Shown piece by piece: positions 1 through 14,500 of a stretch of 64,000 nucleotides of DNA. A program made the position numbers and the translations under genes. Numbering within the stretch: the stretch's first letter is position 1; the number at the start of each line of letters is the position of its first letter. This stretch comes from Aphelocoma coerulescens (lineage: Eukaryota > Chordata > Aves > Passeriformes > Corvidae): the NCBI RefSeq assembly GCF_041296385.1, contig NW_027184064.1, positions 1,736,001 to 1,800,000 on the forward strand, written 5' to 3'. The notes under the pieces were generated by a model. It was not told the DNA's origin and made no database searches. It saw only the letters and a list, made by a program, of their open reading frames with translations.

Positions 1-1946
1 AAAAGGGAAAGCAAAAGCTGTTTTGTTCTGATGTCCTAGTGGCAGAATCTAGATCAACAATATGAAAGAGATTATGTGTCCCTTAGATTAATTTGAAACT
101 TTAATTCTTTAAGTTTTTGAACACTTTTTTTTTCCTTGGGGTGGGGGGCAGGGAGGAGAAGAAAAATAAATCTGTAAATATTTATGGAGAAATCCTGCTA
201 ACTTAATTTTGCAAATCTTTATTGAACACTTCTAGACTTAAGAAAGATTTTGGCCATCTCATCTATTTAAGACATTAATACTTCTTGCTTTGTTCCAAAA
301 CATGCATTTTAGACCTCTCCCTTAGCACAAGCTTAACTGCACCCCAGGTAGGGTGTTGAGGGGAGTCCACTCATCCCTTACTCACTAAAAACATTTCTCT
401 TATTTCAATTGCTTATATTTTTTCTTTAATTTATTGGTGTGTTGTCAATTACTTCTGGGTAATACTGTTTCCTGTTGTTTAGGACAATTAAAACATCACT
501 TAACTACATTCCCCTATAGTTTCAAAATATATTGTTATATTTTTACAGCTAATACTCATCCAGACAAAAAAGGTCAAGGAAAAGTGTCTTTTGAGATTAC
601 TGATATTTCTGGTTAATTATAAAGTAGACACTGCCAATGATCAAGATAAACTTATCTCCTTGTTTATGTCATCAAAATTTATCTTGTCAGTATCTCAAAT
701 GACTTATTTACATTCAAGCTTCTAAGAATATGATCAATTCTGATTTTCTCTATTTTTGATTGTTTTTTCTACAATAATATCCTGTGTTCTCTGGAGTTTT
801 ATTACTCTGTCTTTCTTTAGCTCTCTTTTTTATCTTTCTATCAATTCCTTACCATCTAGTTTAATTCTGCAAGTCCTTCCTGAATGAGCCAAATTGCTTA
901 TGTGAATTTAAACTCCACTTCTAACCATATTAGCATTAAATTTATCAATCTTTGATATTCCTCATGTCCAATCTCATATTTTATTTGTTTTCAGTATCTT
1001 TCTCTAAGTCGCAGAAAGCCAACATAGGGAAAACAGATACAATTTTCTTCTGAAACCTTATTGACTTCCTGTGTTTTTTGCTGTGGCGTTTAATAAGTCT
1101 TGTCTTTAAACACAAAACAAGATATTGTCTTGCCTTTTCCTTTCCTCACTGCACTAAGCAAAGCCTATTGCATCCTAAAATTTGCTTCCTTTCCCCCCTG
1201 CTAACAAATCATAGATGTATGCACTTTAGTTTTGATCCTTCTGAAGCTTATCCCAGTAATATTAATAGTCTTACTGAATCCAATGACAATGATGCTTAGG
1301 GGACTCTTGCCCACAGTTTTAAATGTAGGTTGTTTTTTGGGGTTTGTTTAACTTATAGCACTGTTTTTCCTAATTTTTTATGACTCCCCTTTAATATTCT
1401 TACATGCTCTTGAATGCAAACACAGAGTATGATAACTTTCTTGATCACATTTTGTTTTCCTCTTACATTTCTTCCCTTCTCTTCAAATATCACTAACATT
1501 AGTCATACTTGCTTCTGTGAAGACCTACCAAAGAAAGTAATTCCTCATGTATTATAAAATATTTACATTGGTCTTTGAAGCTCAAAAACCATTCCATGTG
1601 CTCTTGGACCTGCCTTTCAGATGTCTATGTCTACAGTAGCTTTCCTTTAATATTTAAACCTTTCTGAATAACATGGACTCACTTATGACTCAGTTATGAG
1701 ATAAAAATGAATATTAGTACAAGCAGACATACATCACCAAGACTTGCCAGAAAAATCAGATGAGCTGATCTTTGAAACATGGTCTTTTTCAATGCATGAC
1801 TGATTATATTGTTGCTACTTTCTTCTGTAGTTCTCACTTGTGACATTCCGATGTATTGAAATTTCATTACATTAAAATGTTCTCTGTGAATAGGCTGTGT
1901 TTTTGCTTAATTTATGAGCATCTTGTGGAAGTCTAAAATAAACCAC
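1..1946. other. AT-rich intergenic DNA, no gene seen
   Basis: I see only short chance reading frames, no splice-flanked conserved exon and no clear repeat. The base composition is AT-rich like the rest of the unique background. Confidence 0.6.
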
Positions 1947-3221
1947 TGTGATGGTTTAACACCACCTGGAAATTAAACTCCAAATAAGTCACTCCCCCCC
2001 ACTCCCTCCAGTCAGAGAGGGGCAAAGGCAGAGACTATGGTTTGAGATAACAATTTACTGAAAGTAAACAGCAATGGAATAAGAAATGCACAGTAACAAC
2101 AGCAATGTTAATAACAGAAGTATACAAAAGAGAAAGTGCTTTATACATAAAAAGTGTTCACCACCTAGACTTAAATCTGTGTGGCTGCCTAGGCAAAGGC
2201 ATGATAGCAGACACTCCTCTGGCTATGGTTTCTTCTCCCCAAGCCTGAGGAAACAAAAAAATGATGACAGACGAACTCCAATAAAGCTGGGTTGGCCACT
2301 TCGGGCCACTGGACTCTGCTGGTTCAATTCTGTCCCATGCCACTGTGTCGGACTGCTCTGCTCCACTGGGTCAAATTCCACTTGGCACTGCCTACGGACT
2401 GCTCACCTCCACTCATTCTGCTTGTTAGAAATGAACTAACTTTTAAATACAATTAAATGGGGACAAAGTCTTCAAAGCAAAAGAAAATTGTTTGTTTAAT
2501 GATTCCGTTGAGCCGGGTGTGTATCTCCCTCCCCCAAGAGCTGAACACACACACCCTCCAACAAAATGGCTGCTTTTTATACCCTTTCCCGGCCAGGGCA
2601 GTCCCTGTCCCATTGAATGGGTACATGGGAACTTACATTCTCTCCCTACTGTCTACTCTTCTGTTCATCCCCTCTCATCTTACTTCCTTTTTGGCCAGGA
2701 CTTCAACCCTGCCCTTCTCCCAGCTCACAACAACACTCAGCAGATTACCTAGAACAAATCCAAACCATAGGTAACAACACATAAAGAACAAAACCAGCAA
2801 CTTTCATTCTTTTACTTAATAACCTTTTGGCTGCAGCAAAATATCACCTCATCTCTCACATGCTGGACTGGATTCCATGTAGCTGCTTCCAGCACCGGTG
2901 CTGCTCTCCTCCACTCAGCACAGGCTCGGCTTCCTCACCATTGCTTCGTTCCCGGCAGGTTCTCAGGTGTGTTTGCAGTGTTTCCCTCCTGAGGGGACAG
3001 GAAGGGACTGGTGGCAGTGGGGGAAGGACAGAGCCCGCAGGCCGGTACTAGCAAGTTCCCCTAAAGAAGACACAGAACAAAAGGACACACTTTCAGGGGT
3101 ATGTTCCTTGTTTCTTTCTCCAGAACCATGCCCCAGAGAGATGATTTGAGTGGTATAGAATAGCAATTTAGCCCTGCCTCCATGGTTCTAAGATCCACCC
3201 TGTGTGAGCAAATTCACGACA
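1947..3221 (-). mobile_element. ERVL-like LTR, degraded
   Basis: The left edge reads TGTGATGGTTTAAC, which resembles the edge of the LTR at 50902, and the right edge ends in CACGACA. Both fit the terminal TG...CA of avian ERVL-type LTRs read in reverse. GC content and the C- and G-rich blocks inside set it apart from its flanks. The 5-bp flanks (ACCAC and GGGAT) do not match, so either an end is misplaced or the target duplication has decayed. Short frames inside it are treated as non-coding. Confidence 0.5.
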
Positions 3222-5773
3222 GGGATTATTTTATTTGCCTTTCATAATCTTTCTTGCCTCTGTAATTCAAATAATTACTCCAGGGAAGACCAGGTTTTTT
3301 GATGAATATCATAGACACACTTAATTGATATGTGGTGCGTTTAACAGGAATGCATTGGGTAACACTGGCTGTGAAAAGGTACATGGTGGCAAAGAGATTA
3401 ATTCAGAGTAGCTGTGAGATGAAGCATAGGGGAAACCTTATCCCATTAAACTTTATGCATGAAAGCACTGGATAGATGGATCCTCCTGGCTAAAGACAGT
3501 GAAATCTCCAACATCTTCAACTAGTAGTTGTAAATACACAAACATTGGCTATCAATTTGCATTATAACCATCTGCTTAGATGGCATTATTCCTGCTCATA
3601 AGGTGATATAACAGCTAACTAGGCAACAAATGCCACTTTAGTTACTTGGCAGCCTTCAACTCCACAGGAGCCTTTTTTCTGTTGGAAAGAATATCTTTTT
3701 AACCTCCAAACTTCATCACATCAGTCCCACCTGTTCATACCATCATGCCAAAAATTCAGCATGAAAGAATTGCTAGTTAACACTTTTGCAACCCAAAGGG
3801 GGTGCATGCAGGGCATCAAAATGTGTAATAGGTGACATTAAGTAAATACTTACAGCACCTTAACAAGCAAAAACCTTGGCAAAAAGAGATGCTATTAGGT
3901 CATGTTAAACAAAATGGAAACAGACTCATAAACTATAAAATGGGATTTGATTTATGCTTATCTTCTCATGGAAGAGCAAGAGTGGAAAATGAGGAGTGCT
4001 GACTGTTTACACTTGTCTTCGTGGAATAAAAAATCATGGTCATAAAATCACATTTATCCTGACTAGACTTTGTTCTGAAGCATTTTCTTATTTTCTGGTA
4101 TTATTGTAACACTGTTTTCAAAATATTTTAGATTTTTTTCTTAAGTATAATATGGAAAACCATTTTAAATCTTAACAATCTCTGTAGATTAAAAAAAACT
4201 ACCTACATCAACATTTTACTGCAGCAGTTAAGCATCCCAAAATTTTGAAAGAGGCTCTGTTCTGACTTAGAGGAGCCAGATCATCTGAAGAAACAAACCC
4301 TCAACTGAATACTGAAGCAAGTAGACAAGATATTATGTTAGGTTGGAAAACAGAGTCTTTTTAAAATGAGTTCTATGCAAAGAAAAGGGCTGACTTTGGA
4401 AACAGAATTCATTCATCACAATGGAAAGTGTAGTCAAAACTAAATAGGGGTGAACTAATTTAAGAAGTGTTGGAGAATTTGTTAAAAGAAGAGGAAGACT
4501 ATATAGGAGAGAAAATAATTTAAAATTACTTAAAACAACCGGTTATTTAATAAATGAGAATTAATACTCATGTAAAACTTTTTTTTTTTCATTTTTGTCA
4601 TTTGTCAGAAAGATCAGGCTCCAAATTTGATCAAACTGATTTTCTTGTAGAAAATTTTCTGTAATTTTTATATATTGCCGGAACCTGGATACTGCAGATG
4701 ATAGAAAATGGTCTCCTATTTTGAAAGAGATTTTCCAGTACAACAGTGTGATGTTGTGGAGAAAACTACTAGTACAAGTTCCTTCAGAAGCTGCTTAGTA
4801 TTTCTTTACCTGGCTACCTTTATTCTTTGTTATATATCTCTAAATTAATAGACTGGCATATTGGAAATTTAAAAAATGTGTATTAATACAAAATATGTAT
4901 TGTTTTATAGTACATGTTTATTACCATGTTATGAATGCTCAGATACCCAGCATCTGCTGAGCTCCTCTCTTTGGATTTCAGCATTATTTTTTTTTAATTT
5001 AAAGATTTTGTTGATAATTGATGATTGACTGTGCTTTGAAACACCTTGCATGCTTGCACAAGTTAATCTCTTTTATTTTTTTCTTCTCACAGGTCCTTTT
5101 GCACATTTGACATGAAAGTGGTTCTTCCCACGCTAGAGGAAGATCCTGCCCTGTTGGAATAGGAGCTCTGAAAGTCTGGAAGCAGACAGAATTTGATTAC
5201 AACCTTGCAGGGGAGGATGGATGGTTAAAACCTATGAGTGACCACCTGTGTTGAAGCAATCACAGTGACCTCCTCCTACAAGGTATTGGCACTTTTGTAC
5301 TGAGGTCCAATGACAATTGATTTTTCTGGCACAGAATATTGTGACTTTGCCTTCACTAGTCCCACGCTGGTGCTTGGCCTTGGACATTCTTGTTTTCTTA
5401 GTGGGATGATGGTGGTGCTCAGGGAGCACTTACCCTTATTTTTCATTTAAAAGAATGTTTGGAGGAAAAATTAATCTTAGGAGAGGTCAGAAACAATCAG
5501 TGAAAATTTGGAAATAAAAATGGACCTAATTTTTATACTGTTATTCCAATGTCACATGCTTTTAGCAAGTAGTCTCCCAATCTTTCTTATTCATTATACA
5601 CAATAAACTAAATGTTCAATTTCTCACCCTATTTGAACTTGGTCTCCAGTTTATTGAGTTAGAAGTAAAATGCTGATGCTTTCCTGCCTATGAAAGCTCT
5701 CTGTCCCTTGCTTAGAAAATCAATATTGATTTAACCTAGATCTTCAGACATTACCAAGCTCCACCTGGCAAAA
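3222..5773. other. AT-rich intergenic DNA, no gene seen
   Basis: No repeat or coding signal was recognised. Reading frames are short and without domain features. Confidence 0.55.
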
Positions 5774-6405
5774 TGCCGTGGTACTCGCCTAGGGCTAGCT
5801 CGGCTAGACCCAAGAGCCAGGCGATCTTTGCCCATGGCTGGAGGAGAGGACAAAGGCTGGTCAGGCACAGGAGGACGGGCGAGATCTCTACCAGGGCTCG
5901 CCTCGACCACCGGTGAATAAGGCGCGCGGGGAGAAGGAAGAGGCAAGGGACTCTTCTTGGAGGAACAGGAGCAGGTTTACTGACCAGGAGGTCAATAAAC
6001 AGGAGCAGGCAGAGGGGCCAAGAAGAGCACAGAAAAGCCTCTGGCAGGGGGTTTTATACCCTGACAGCCAGGGTGGAGCAGACATCTGGTAACCAATAAC
6101 ATAACAGTCAAGGGGTGGTACAGAGGGGAAGAACTGCACATCGTAACCAATGGGGAGGGAGGTAGGCAGGGAGGGTGAATGTGGGCCAATCTGAATGGTT
6201 ACGTAACAAAAGAGAGGAGAGTGCAAGCAGGACGGCACGTCTTTCCCATCGAGGCCAACAACTTTTCCTGCCAAGCTGTCTCGGGGCAGCCATGTTGGGG
6301 CGGGTGGCCATTTTGTGGTTCCTGGGTCCCTGAGGGGTCAAACCATTCACTTTTTGCCCAATCAGGTCCAGAACACCCTGGTGGGAACCATGGATCACTG
6401 CAACA
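5774..6405 (-). mobile_element. Solo LTR, class II type, with 6-bp target duplication
   Basis: A 632-bp segment begins TGCCGTGG and ends CACTGCAACA. It is flanked on both sides by the direct repeat GCAAAA (5768-5773 and 6406-6411). On the minus strand a TATAAAA box and, further downstream, a polyadenylation-like signal sit in LTR order, giving the orientation. No second LTR or internal ERV sequence is next to it, so it is a solo LTR left by recombination. A 6-bp duplication is typical of class II (ERVK-like) integration. Confidence 0.85.
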
Positions 6406-6411
6406 GCAAAA

Positions 6412-9400
6412 GTAAGGCAATACAGGTAACAGGGAAAATAAGCAAGTATTTCCCTTTTTACTGCTTTTTGCCTAAAATAACAGAAAGTTTGGAATTAGAC
6501 CAGACTAATACTCTCATTTTCTTTAATTTTTGCAATTGAATTCAAGGAAGATGAAGTTAATGACTGCTTTGGTGAATATGGGAATGGGAAAATATTTGCT
6601 TATGTTGTTTGTTGTCAGAATGTGCCATGCATGCTACAGACCAACAGTTCACTTTCAAATGTTTAATGTGTTAATGTTAACGTTATTATGTAGCCTTGTC
6701 TTCCTGATTGGTTTTTTGGGGTGGTTTTTTTATTATTATTATTAATTTTATTTTATTTTATTTTTAATAAAATAGGTCTGGTATCTAATTATGGAAGTGC
6801 AGTTCTAGCCTTTATCTTGGAAATAAAAGAACTACTAAGCACCACTGACATACTTTTCACTAGGTTTATAAAAAGAAAAGGAAATGCACAAAACAGTAAA
6901 TTCAACAACCCTGCATCAAGCTTATTGGATCTCAATGTACAACATCCCTTTGAGCCAGAACCTGTGTCTTTTTTTTGTAATTTTTAATCCCTTTTACAAT
7001 ATTGGAATATCCTTATGAGAAATCTATGTAAGCAGTAAAACCCTCTCACTGTTGTAAAAAATTTGAGGTTTTTACAAAACCAAGCCAAAGCATGTTGTAG
7101 GAGACGGTGATGTTTATTAAGTTTTAATGACACTTTAATAGCCCCAACAACTCCCAGAAATCTATGAATGCCTTTTCTTGCTCTTACTTATTTTCCCCCT
7201 CCCTTCCCCACATCTCTGAGGATTCTGAAGCAGGAATTACAACCATTGGTGTCACAGGTGAGCACAAGCAAACAAACTGTGCTGCTGATTCTGGTAGCTG
7301 CCCATATATTGTCTAAAGATGTTTTAAAATTCTTGTGTAAAATTGGGTTCACCAGAACCTGAGTGTAGGACAAGCATCAATTACACTCAGAAGCGATGAA
7401 AACAACTCAATGTCTTTTGAACATAGAGCTAAAGGTTTTCCCTGGAGTTTTTGCAGACAATACAATTTTTTTCTTTAAACTGTTTACATCTTCTATACAT
7501 GTAAAGCATTGGTTCATGTGAAGGAGAAAGACTGCAAACTGAAACACTCGCCACAGAATTTTTTTTAACTTCTAAAATCAAATAGAATTCTAGAAATTAT
7601 TCTCTTTCATGAGAAACAATGACCTACATCTATTGAAGAGAGCTGACCTTAGGGACCTATCTTTGTCATAGGGTTATTTTTCAGTGTTGAACAGAACCTT
7701 TATTATAGAACATACTGGGTTTTAGATAAAGAAATCCTCTGTCATAAGAAGACAAATGAATTATAAAACACCTATACAGGGAGAAGCTTTTCTTTAATAA
7801 ATGTCTGAAATTATCCTAGGTAGCTCATTGTCTCAGAAGTTGTGCAGATCTATTTTGTTATAGAGTGTAACAGAATATTTATAAACTGCCCCTTGTGGCA
7901 AGACAGTTGAGGTCAAACCAAACTGAAGCATTATATATGACACAATGTATTCAAAAAATTCAGAATCATTAGTCAGTATCCAAAAATGAAACTTAGTAAT
8001 GCTCTGTTAAAATTCTTAATAAAATATCTTCTGCCAAGTTCAATAAATATATGCCAAAATATTCTGCACTGTGAGGGTGCTGCAGAAACTCCTTAGTGGA
8101 TTTTTCCTTGACTCAAGCTGCAATAACAAGATTCATGTAATAGAGGCTTCCTGCTCATGCACTACCTTTAAAATTCATTTCAGGAGTCTATGCATATATT
8201 CACTGCTGACCTCACTGTCATTCTGGGAGAAATCTGGTTTGCATAAATTAAGCTGAGACACTTCATGAGCCCAAGCTCCCAGATATATGCTGCTCACAAT
8301 TGCACTGAAGCAAATTGACATCAGAATATCAAGCTGTACAGGCAGTCACTCGTCAGCTTGTGATTGCTACAAAATTATCCCTGGAAATTACCTAGGTACC
8401 TTGTAAGGTACCAAAATAACATCCAGTAGGTCTAAACATCCAGACCTATTATTCTAATCTCTTGTATAACTTTGCCCACCATACACTGAATAAGTCTACA
8501 TACATGTCTTTTTTTGGTCAACTATAAATGAAGCAAAAAATTGTTATATGTATGAAAGTAATAATTTTAAACCGCAATCAATCAAAAGCTACTTATTTCC
8601 CAAAATTTTGTATTCATATTTATAACTTCCAAAGAATATAAGTTGATAACTAATTACTATTGCACATATATATTTAAGTAAAGAAATTATTTTTTTTAAT
8701 TAGGCCAATTCCTATACACAGTTATTTTTTCCCCTAATGGAATTATAATTGAAATTTATCTTTTCATTGTTGTTCTTGTTGACAAGTGAAAAAAATCTCA
8801 GTGAAAGGAAGTCATACAGAAGGAAAGAACTTTCTAACACTAGTGATAATTTCCAGAAATAGTGGCAATATATGATACTATAGTGGAGTGATGAAAGGAA
8901 TTGAAGAAGCTGAGACTAGAAAATTCCAGTCCTCTGCTAAAGTGAGATTTGGAAAATTATCATATAATGGATGACTGGATAAAAGCCCTTGACTCAGGGT
9001 AAAGTTGGCAACTGACTAGAAGAGTTGTTAGAATAGTGATGGCAAATCATGCAGCACATTCTTGGCTGATCCTGCCCTTGCATTGCTCTTTTGTGGTGCA
9101 TTCAACCTCTTTTGCAGCCATCCATTCCTGATAACTCTTACACATCCTTCACAGATACACAATATATTAAATACAAATGCATTAAGTATATGTCTAGGAA
9201 TTGTTTCAATGTGGAAATCTCCTTGCGTTAGGATAACTTAAAATTAATCTCTACACAAAGATATTTCAATCAAGAAACTTAGAAAGAAGGTTAGAAGTAA
9301 ATTACCTATATATGTGAGTTCTCAAATAGACACAATTTTCTTGCCAAGCATTCTCATAGTTCCCTATGAAACCCAAATAGCTATTTTCCCATCTATATAT

Positions 9401-10984
9401 ATTAATTTTTTACTTTTCTTCTCTGATTCTTATTATTCACCAGACTTTTAAAAACCTGAGAATAGGCTTTCACTTGAAGTCTGGTGGAAATGGCATGAGA
9501 AATAACTTAAAATTAAATGCCTAAAGTTTTGAGACAGCCTGGAGCCACCTCCAATTTTTGTCTGAAATAAACAGCAAGCACAAATAACCACAAGAAACAA
9601 AAATACTGTCTGGTTGATTTAAAAGTAATTTACTTCTCTTCTTAGCTTAAAATAAAGCAATCTGTTTCTGTTCATATTTTCCTTAAAAAATGAAGAAATT
9701 CCTTTTAATTTTTTAAAATTGCAACACCTACTCAAATAAATTTAGACTTCAGTTCACTGTATTCTGACCCCACAGAACACACTCCTATGTTCAGTAACTC
9801 CCTGATGGAACTCCTCTACTAGCACTGAGAGTGGTACACATGAGAAATAAACTGCCATGAAGGATGTGTAGCCATGCATTTCATGTCTCCAGTGCTGGAT
9901 CAATCATTTGGATCGTTGTCAGGTTTATTCATGTGATTTTGGATAATAATTTCAGTGTGATAAAAAATATATATGTGTAAAATATATTAATTGTGAAATT
10001 ATTCTGTGTTACTGTTCTTCCCAAGTATGCTGGTTGTTCCCAGAGAAAACTACTAATGGAATGAACAGAAGCACTTATCTAAGTGATTCAATTTTCCTAA
10101 TTTTTACAGTCTCTTCACAGGTTGAGAAGCTCAGGAAGGCTGCAGCAGCTGTAACAATTGAGCCAAAAATTCAATTAGAGACAGTCTTGACTGAAGCTGC
10201 CTGAGGTTTATTTTTTGTAGCTTTATTTATTTACAAGAGCTGCAGTGGAGAGGAGAAGCTGTTATTGTTAGAAGAATAAACAAAACCTTTTCTTTCTTTT
10301 TTTCTCACCATGTTATTATTTTCCATATATGAGGAAGCTGAAAAGGAAAAAACTAAACACATCACCACAGCCAAAACCCAAGTTCCCCTTATAGCTCTTT
10401 CTTTCTCAGAAGAAAGATACTTCTACGGAAATATGTTCAGCAGGAACAACAAACCCTTTGAGCAAAATGAAAATAAAGAGGCAAAGAAAATGTTCCAGAA
10501 TAATTTCAAAAAAAAAAACCCAAGAGAAAATACTCCTTGTGGCAAGGTTAGTTGGTCTTTGGAGCTACCTCTAATATCAAACATCATTAAAGTTTTATGT
10601 GTCAAGAATGATCTGGTAGAAATTAATGGGCTGGAAGATCTCATGCATAATTTCAACTTTACATAGAAAAATGTTAATACTGTAATTGTAAGTACATGTA
10701 TCAATAATTAAAAAAAAATTTAATGAGAAATACACTCTAAAATTTATTATAAAATTATATCAAAATAAGGGAAATACAGAAAATCATAGAGAATTATGGC
10801 GTTCTTTCCTGTTTTTAAACAAAAGGCCCTGGTTTAACACCTGTGCCATAACAAGTCTTCCAAATCTCCTTTCTGCCCTTTGCAATAGCTGAATGAAAAG
10901 TTAAAGTTAAATGGAAAGTCATGGGTGGGCTTAAAAAGCAGAATTTATTTTTTTATTATTGTATTTAGGCATTTCCCATTTCCC
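6412..10984. other. AT-rich intergenic DNA, no gene seen
   Basis: This holds an AT-rich simple stretch (about 6722-6775) and ordinary AT-rich sequence. A 118-residue frame at 10310-10666 is Lys/Asn-rich, has no recognisable domain and probably arises by chance. Confidence 0.55.
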
Positions 10985-11500
10985 AGCAGTGGCACATCCA
11001 GCTCTGAGGTCCTCAACACAGGAAGGACATCAACCTGTTAAGACTTCAGAGTTGGGTCATGAAGATGATGGGAGGCCTGGAGCACCTCTCCTATAAGGAG
11101 ACACTGAGAGTGTTGGGGTTCTTCAGTGTGGAGAAGGCTTCAGGGACATCTTTTTGTTGCCTTCCACTGCTTTAAGTGGGCTTATAAGAAAGACACGGAC
11201 AAACTTTTCAGCAGGGCCTGTTGTGATAGGAAAAGAAGTGGTGGCTTTAAACTGAAGGAGGGTCAATTTGGATTAGCTGTAAGGAAGAAATTTTCTACAA
11301 TGAGGGTGGTGAAACATTTGGAACCAGTTGCCCAGAGAGGTGGTGGGTGCCCCATTCCTGGGAACACTGAAGGTCAGGTTGGACAGGAACCCTGAGGAAC
11401 CTGATTGAGTTGAAAATGTCCCTGCTCATTGCAGAGGAATTGGCTTAGGAGGCCTTTGAAACGTCTCTTTCAATTCAAACTATTCTGTGTCTCTATGATA
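10985..11500 (+). mobile_element. CR1 LINE, 5'-truncated 3' end
   Basis: The segment has the order typical of avian CR1 3' ends: the end of the reverse-transcriptase region, then the conserved stretch around 'gtggtgaaacatttggaac' and 'ggtgggtgccccattcctgg', finishing in a TTCTGTGTCTCTATGAT-like tail. CR1 copies are usually 5'-truncated, as here. Reading frames inside it belong to the LINE and are broken. Confidence 0.85.
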
Positions 11501-14500
11501 TGTGCTTAAAACAAATATGCAAGTAAATTGATAAAGAGTTGACTACATTTTATTTATTTGTCTGTTTATTTTCATTGCCAGACCTTCAATACTGAATGGA
11601 AATGAGTCAAAAACTCTTTCAGCAGTGCTTTGTTTGTAGGAAAGGGATTTTAGTGTGTCCTACAGGTATACAGACCATGTCTAATTCTAAAGGGAACCAA
11701 TCCAAGAGCAGTGTAGAAATTTGACTTTCAACAGCCCTCTAAATCAGGTACAGGTGTCTTTGTGACTTTTTAAAACATGCACAGAGAGTCATAATGTATA
11801 GATCTTTCCAAGTTGTATTCCTCACCTTCCAGCACCTCATGCCAAGATTGCATATAGCATTGAGATCTCCAAGATCACGATTATAGCTCTTACGTCTAAA
11901 GCAATTAAAATCCTCTCTCATATCTCACATCACACCCCACATGCATGTCTTGCTATGACCAGATGTACTATCTAAAATGAGAAAATGTACTTCATTTCAC
12001 TTCTGGAATACCATGTAATTAGGAACTTTCAATAAAAAAAGGGTTAATGCATGCCCAGTAAGAAATGTTTCATGTTGAGATTGATAAATGTATGAGCACT
12101 GAAGATGCTGTACCTCTAAAAGTCTTTTCTTGACTTTCTTTTTAAGGGGTAAGTAATGTGGTTGGTGAACATACTGTTTGCCTCAGCATGTCTGGGTTTA
12201 TTTGGGGTCTTTTGTATATTGCAATAAAGCTCTATTTTATAATTGCTTAATATTTTAAGAGATTTTTTTTCTTTTATTCTTAGATCTGACTTGTATTTCC
12301 TTGGCATTTCAATCCTTTCAATAAAGGATTATTTCTTAAAATTAGGGCAAGGTAAAAGCTTCCACAGTGCAGTGTAGCATCAGATACCATATCAGGATTT
12401 CATAAACAAGTACATTTCTATATATATAATGAATAATCCAGACTTCTGGCTGAGTCTTAAGAAGGTAGTCAGTACAGGAATTCAAGGTCATCCTGCTTTA
12501 CTTCCTTGACTGTGAAGGACAAATGGTTTTATTTGATATTAATAGATGCAAAAGTTTTAATGTTCACTGATAAGACTAAGAGGTTAATGCAATGGCATGC
12601 CAAAGAAAGGCACAATGTAAACTGCAAAATTATTTCTGCAATGTGAACTGGCTCCTTTCATAAAGCCATATATCAGAAAGTAGATGTTTGTTTAGCAGGG
12701 ATCCATATTCCACATCAACTAATTGATAAATTTCAGTTTAATTGGCATACAGACAGCTGAGATAAAGAGTGCCTTTCTGGAAATGGTTGGTAGTCTCATA
12801 TCAAATGACCTTCAGTCTCAGACAGAGGTTCTGCAAATATGATGTGAATTTATTATAGTCTTCAGCATTTATTCAAAGACACAGTGAACAACAAAGTCAA
12901 AAGAAATAAGGCTATCCATCATCCCCACATAGGTAAAGGGAAAAAATCCAAACTAGTTCTGTAACTTGTACTTCATTACTGCTTCAATTTGCAAATTCAT
13001 TAATATGAAACATATTTAAAATAATGACAACATTTTGAAATAATAAACAAAATCCATAGTAGTAATATTCCACTGTCAGTTTTAAAAATCTTATTAGAAT
13101 TAGGAAACTACTACAAAAATCTGGAAAAAAAGACTTTCCCTTCAAAAACAATCCCTTTTCAAAGACCCCAAATATACTCCTTACTTATGAAACTAATTCC
13201 CATATGTACACTTGTTTGGTTTTTTCCCAGTAATTTTGCATATGATTTTTTGTCCCTGGATCCTGCAAATGTTTGTACTCAACTTCACACAAGCTGGGCC
13301 ATGGAGTTAAGTTGAAATTCCTGAGTGACTGTGTGCCATTCAAGAAACCAGCGTGAAAGCTAGGGGAATAAATAAAGTTTGTTTCTTCCTAACTACAAAA
13401 ATTGATTCATGTTTAACATTTGCTTTTCTCATTATAAGCCTTGTCATGGAAACAAGTCATGGAACTGGAATGTAGGTTTTACTGTTGTAGCTTTCAGTGT
13501 GGAACCATAAAACATCATCTTCTTATATTTCCTTTAGAGCTCATTCTTTCAGTTTTTCTCAGCTGGGTCTGCTTATCTCTAAGCTGTTGAATTTGTCTGA
13601 CTCTCCATATTTTTTTATTAGCTAAGCATCTACTGGCTCACTTGCTGATTGCCACTTCATAAGCAGACCACAGAAAGAGTTAAAAAAAAAAAAAAAAGAA
13701 CTAATTGCCTCTGTACGTGTTCTCATTTTGATGGACTGTTGAAGGAAGCCTAAGAAAAAGTTCACCGTAACATCATTTCTTATCTGAAATAGCTGACAGC
13801 AACTTATCAATGTTTCCCAGTCAGGCACCTCCAGCAGAGCCTAATTCTCTACACAATACGAGTTAGCTTGGGAGGCTCATTTTAAAGTTGGAAAGACTAA
13901 TTTTTATATGCATTGTCAGTCAGTATTTCTGCCATTTGCATCACTGTAAGAGTGGTTAGATCTTTTCACTCTTTAATGTCTATGTAACAACATATTGATT
14001 GTTGGGTAGTGACAGAGTACTTTATCATGCTTTTAAGTAGTTCTCATGTGTAATCTCCTTAGCAGCCATGGGGCCCCACGTTTGTGTAATTGCTTCTAAG
14101 CATTAGGGATAGCAGAGGTTTTGCCTCCAATGGATTTAGAAGACATGAATTTTCAGCAAAGCTCTATAGATGATAAAGTATTAAAAGATAAGTGCAAATA
14201 CAGGATCATTAAGGAGCTAAACATGGATCTTTTCAGTTAATGTAAAAGAACTGTAAGAAATGGATATTGCATTTGTTAATAAAATTTTAGCATAGAATCT
14301 TTCTATATATGTAAGATATCTATAACAATATTATCTCTAACTTGAGGAGGACATTATGAAGACATGTTAATTTTATTTTACTTTTTAAACAGAACATTTA
14401 CTTCAGGATTGTTTCTATATTCTTCTTTCTCTTCCAGAACCTAATTTTAAAAATACAGCAAGTAGATCTCGGAAGGCATCACTGGAAATAATCTCATATC

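Noticed and set aside
10310..10666. 118-residue Lys/Asn-rich frame
   Set aside because: No domain, AT-driven composition and no promoter or splice evidence.
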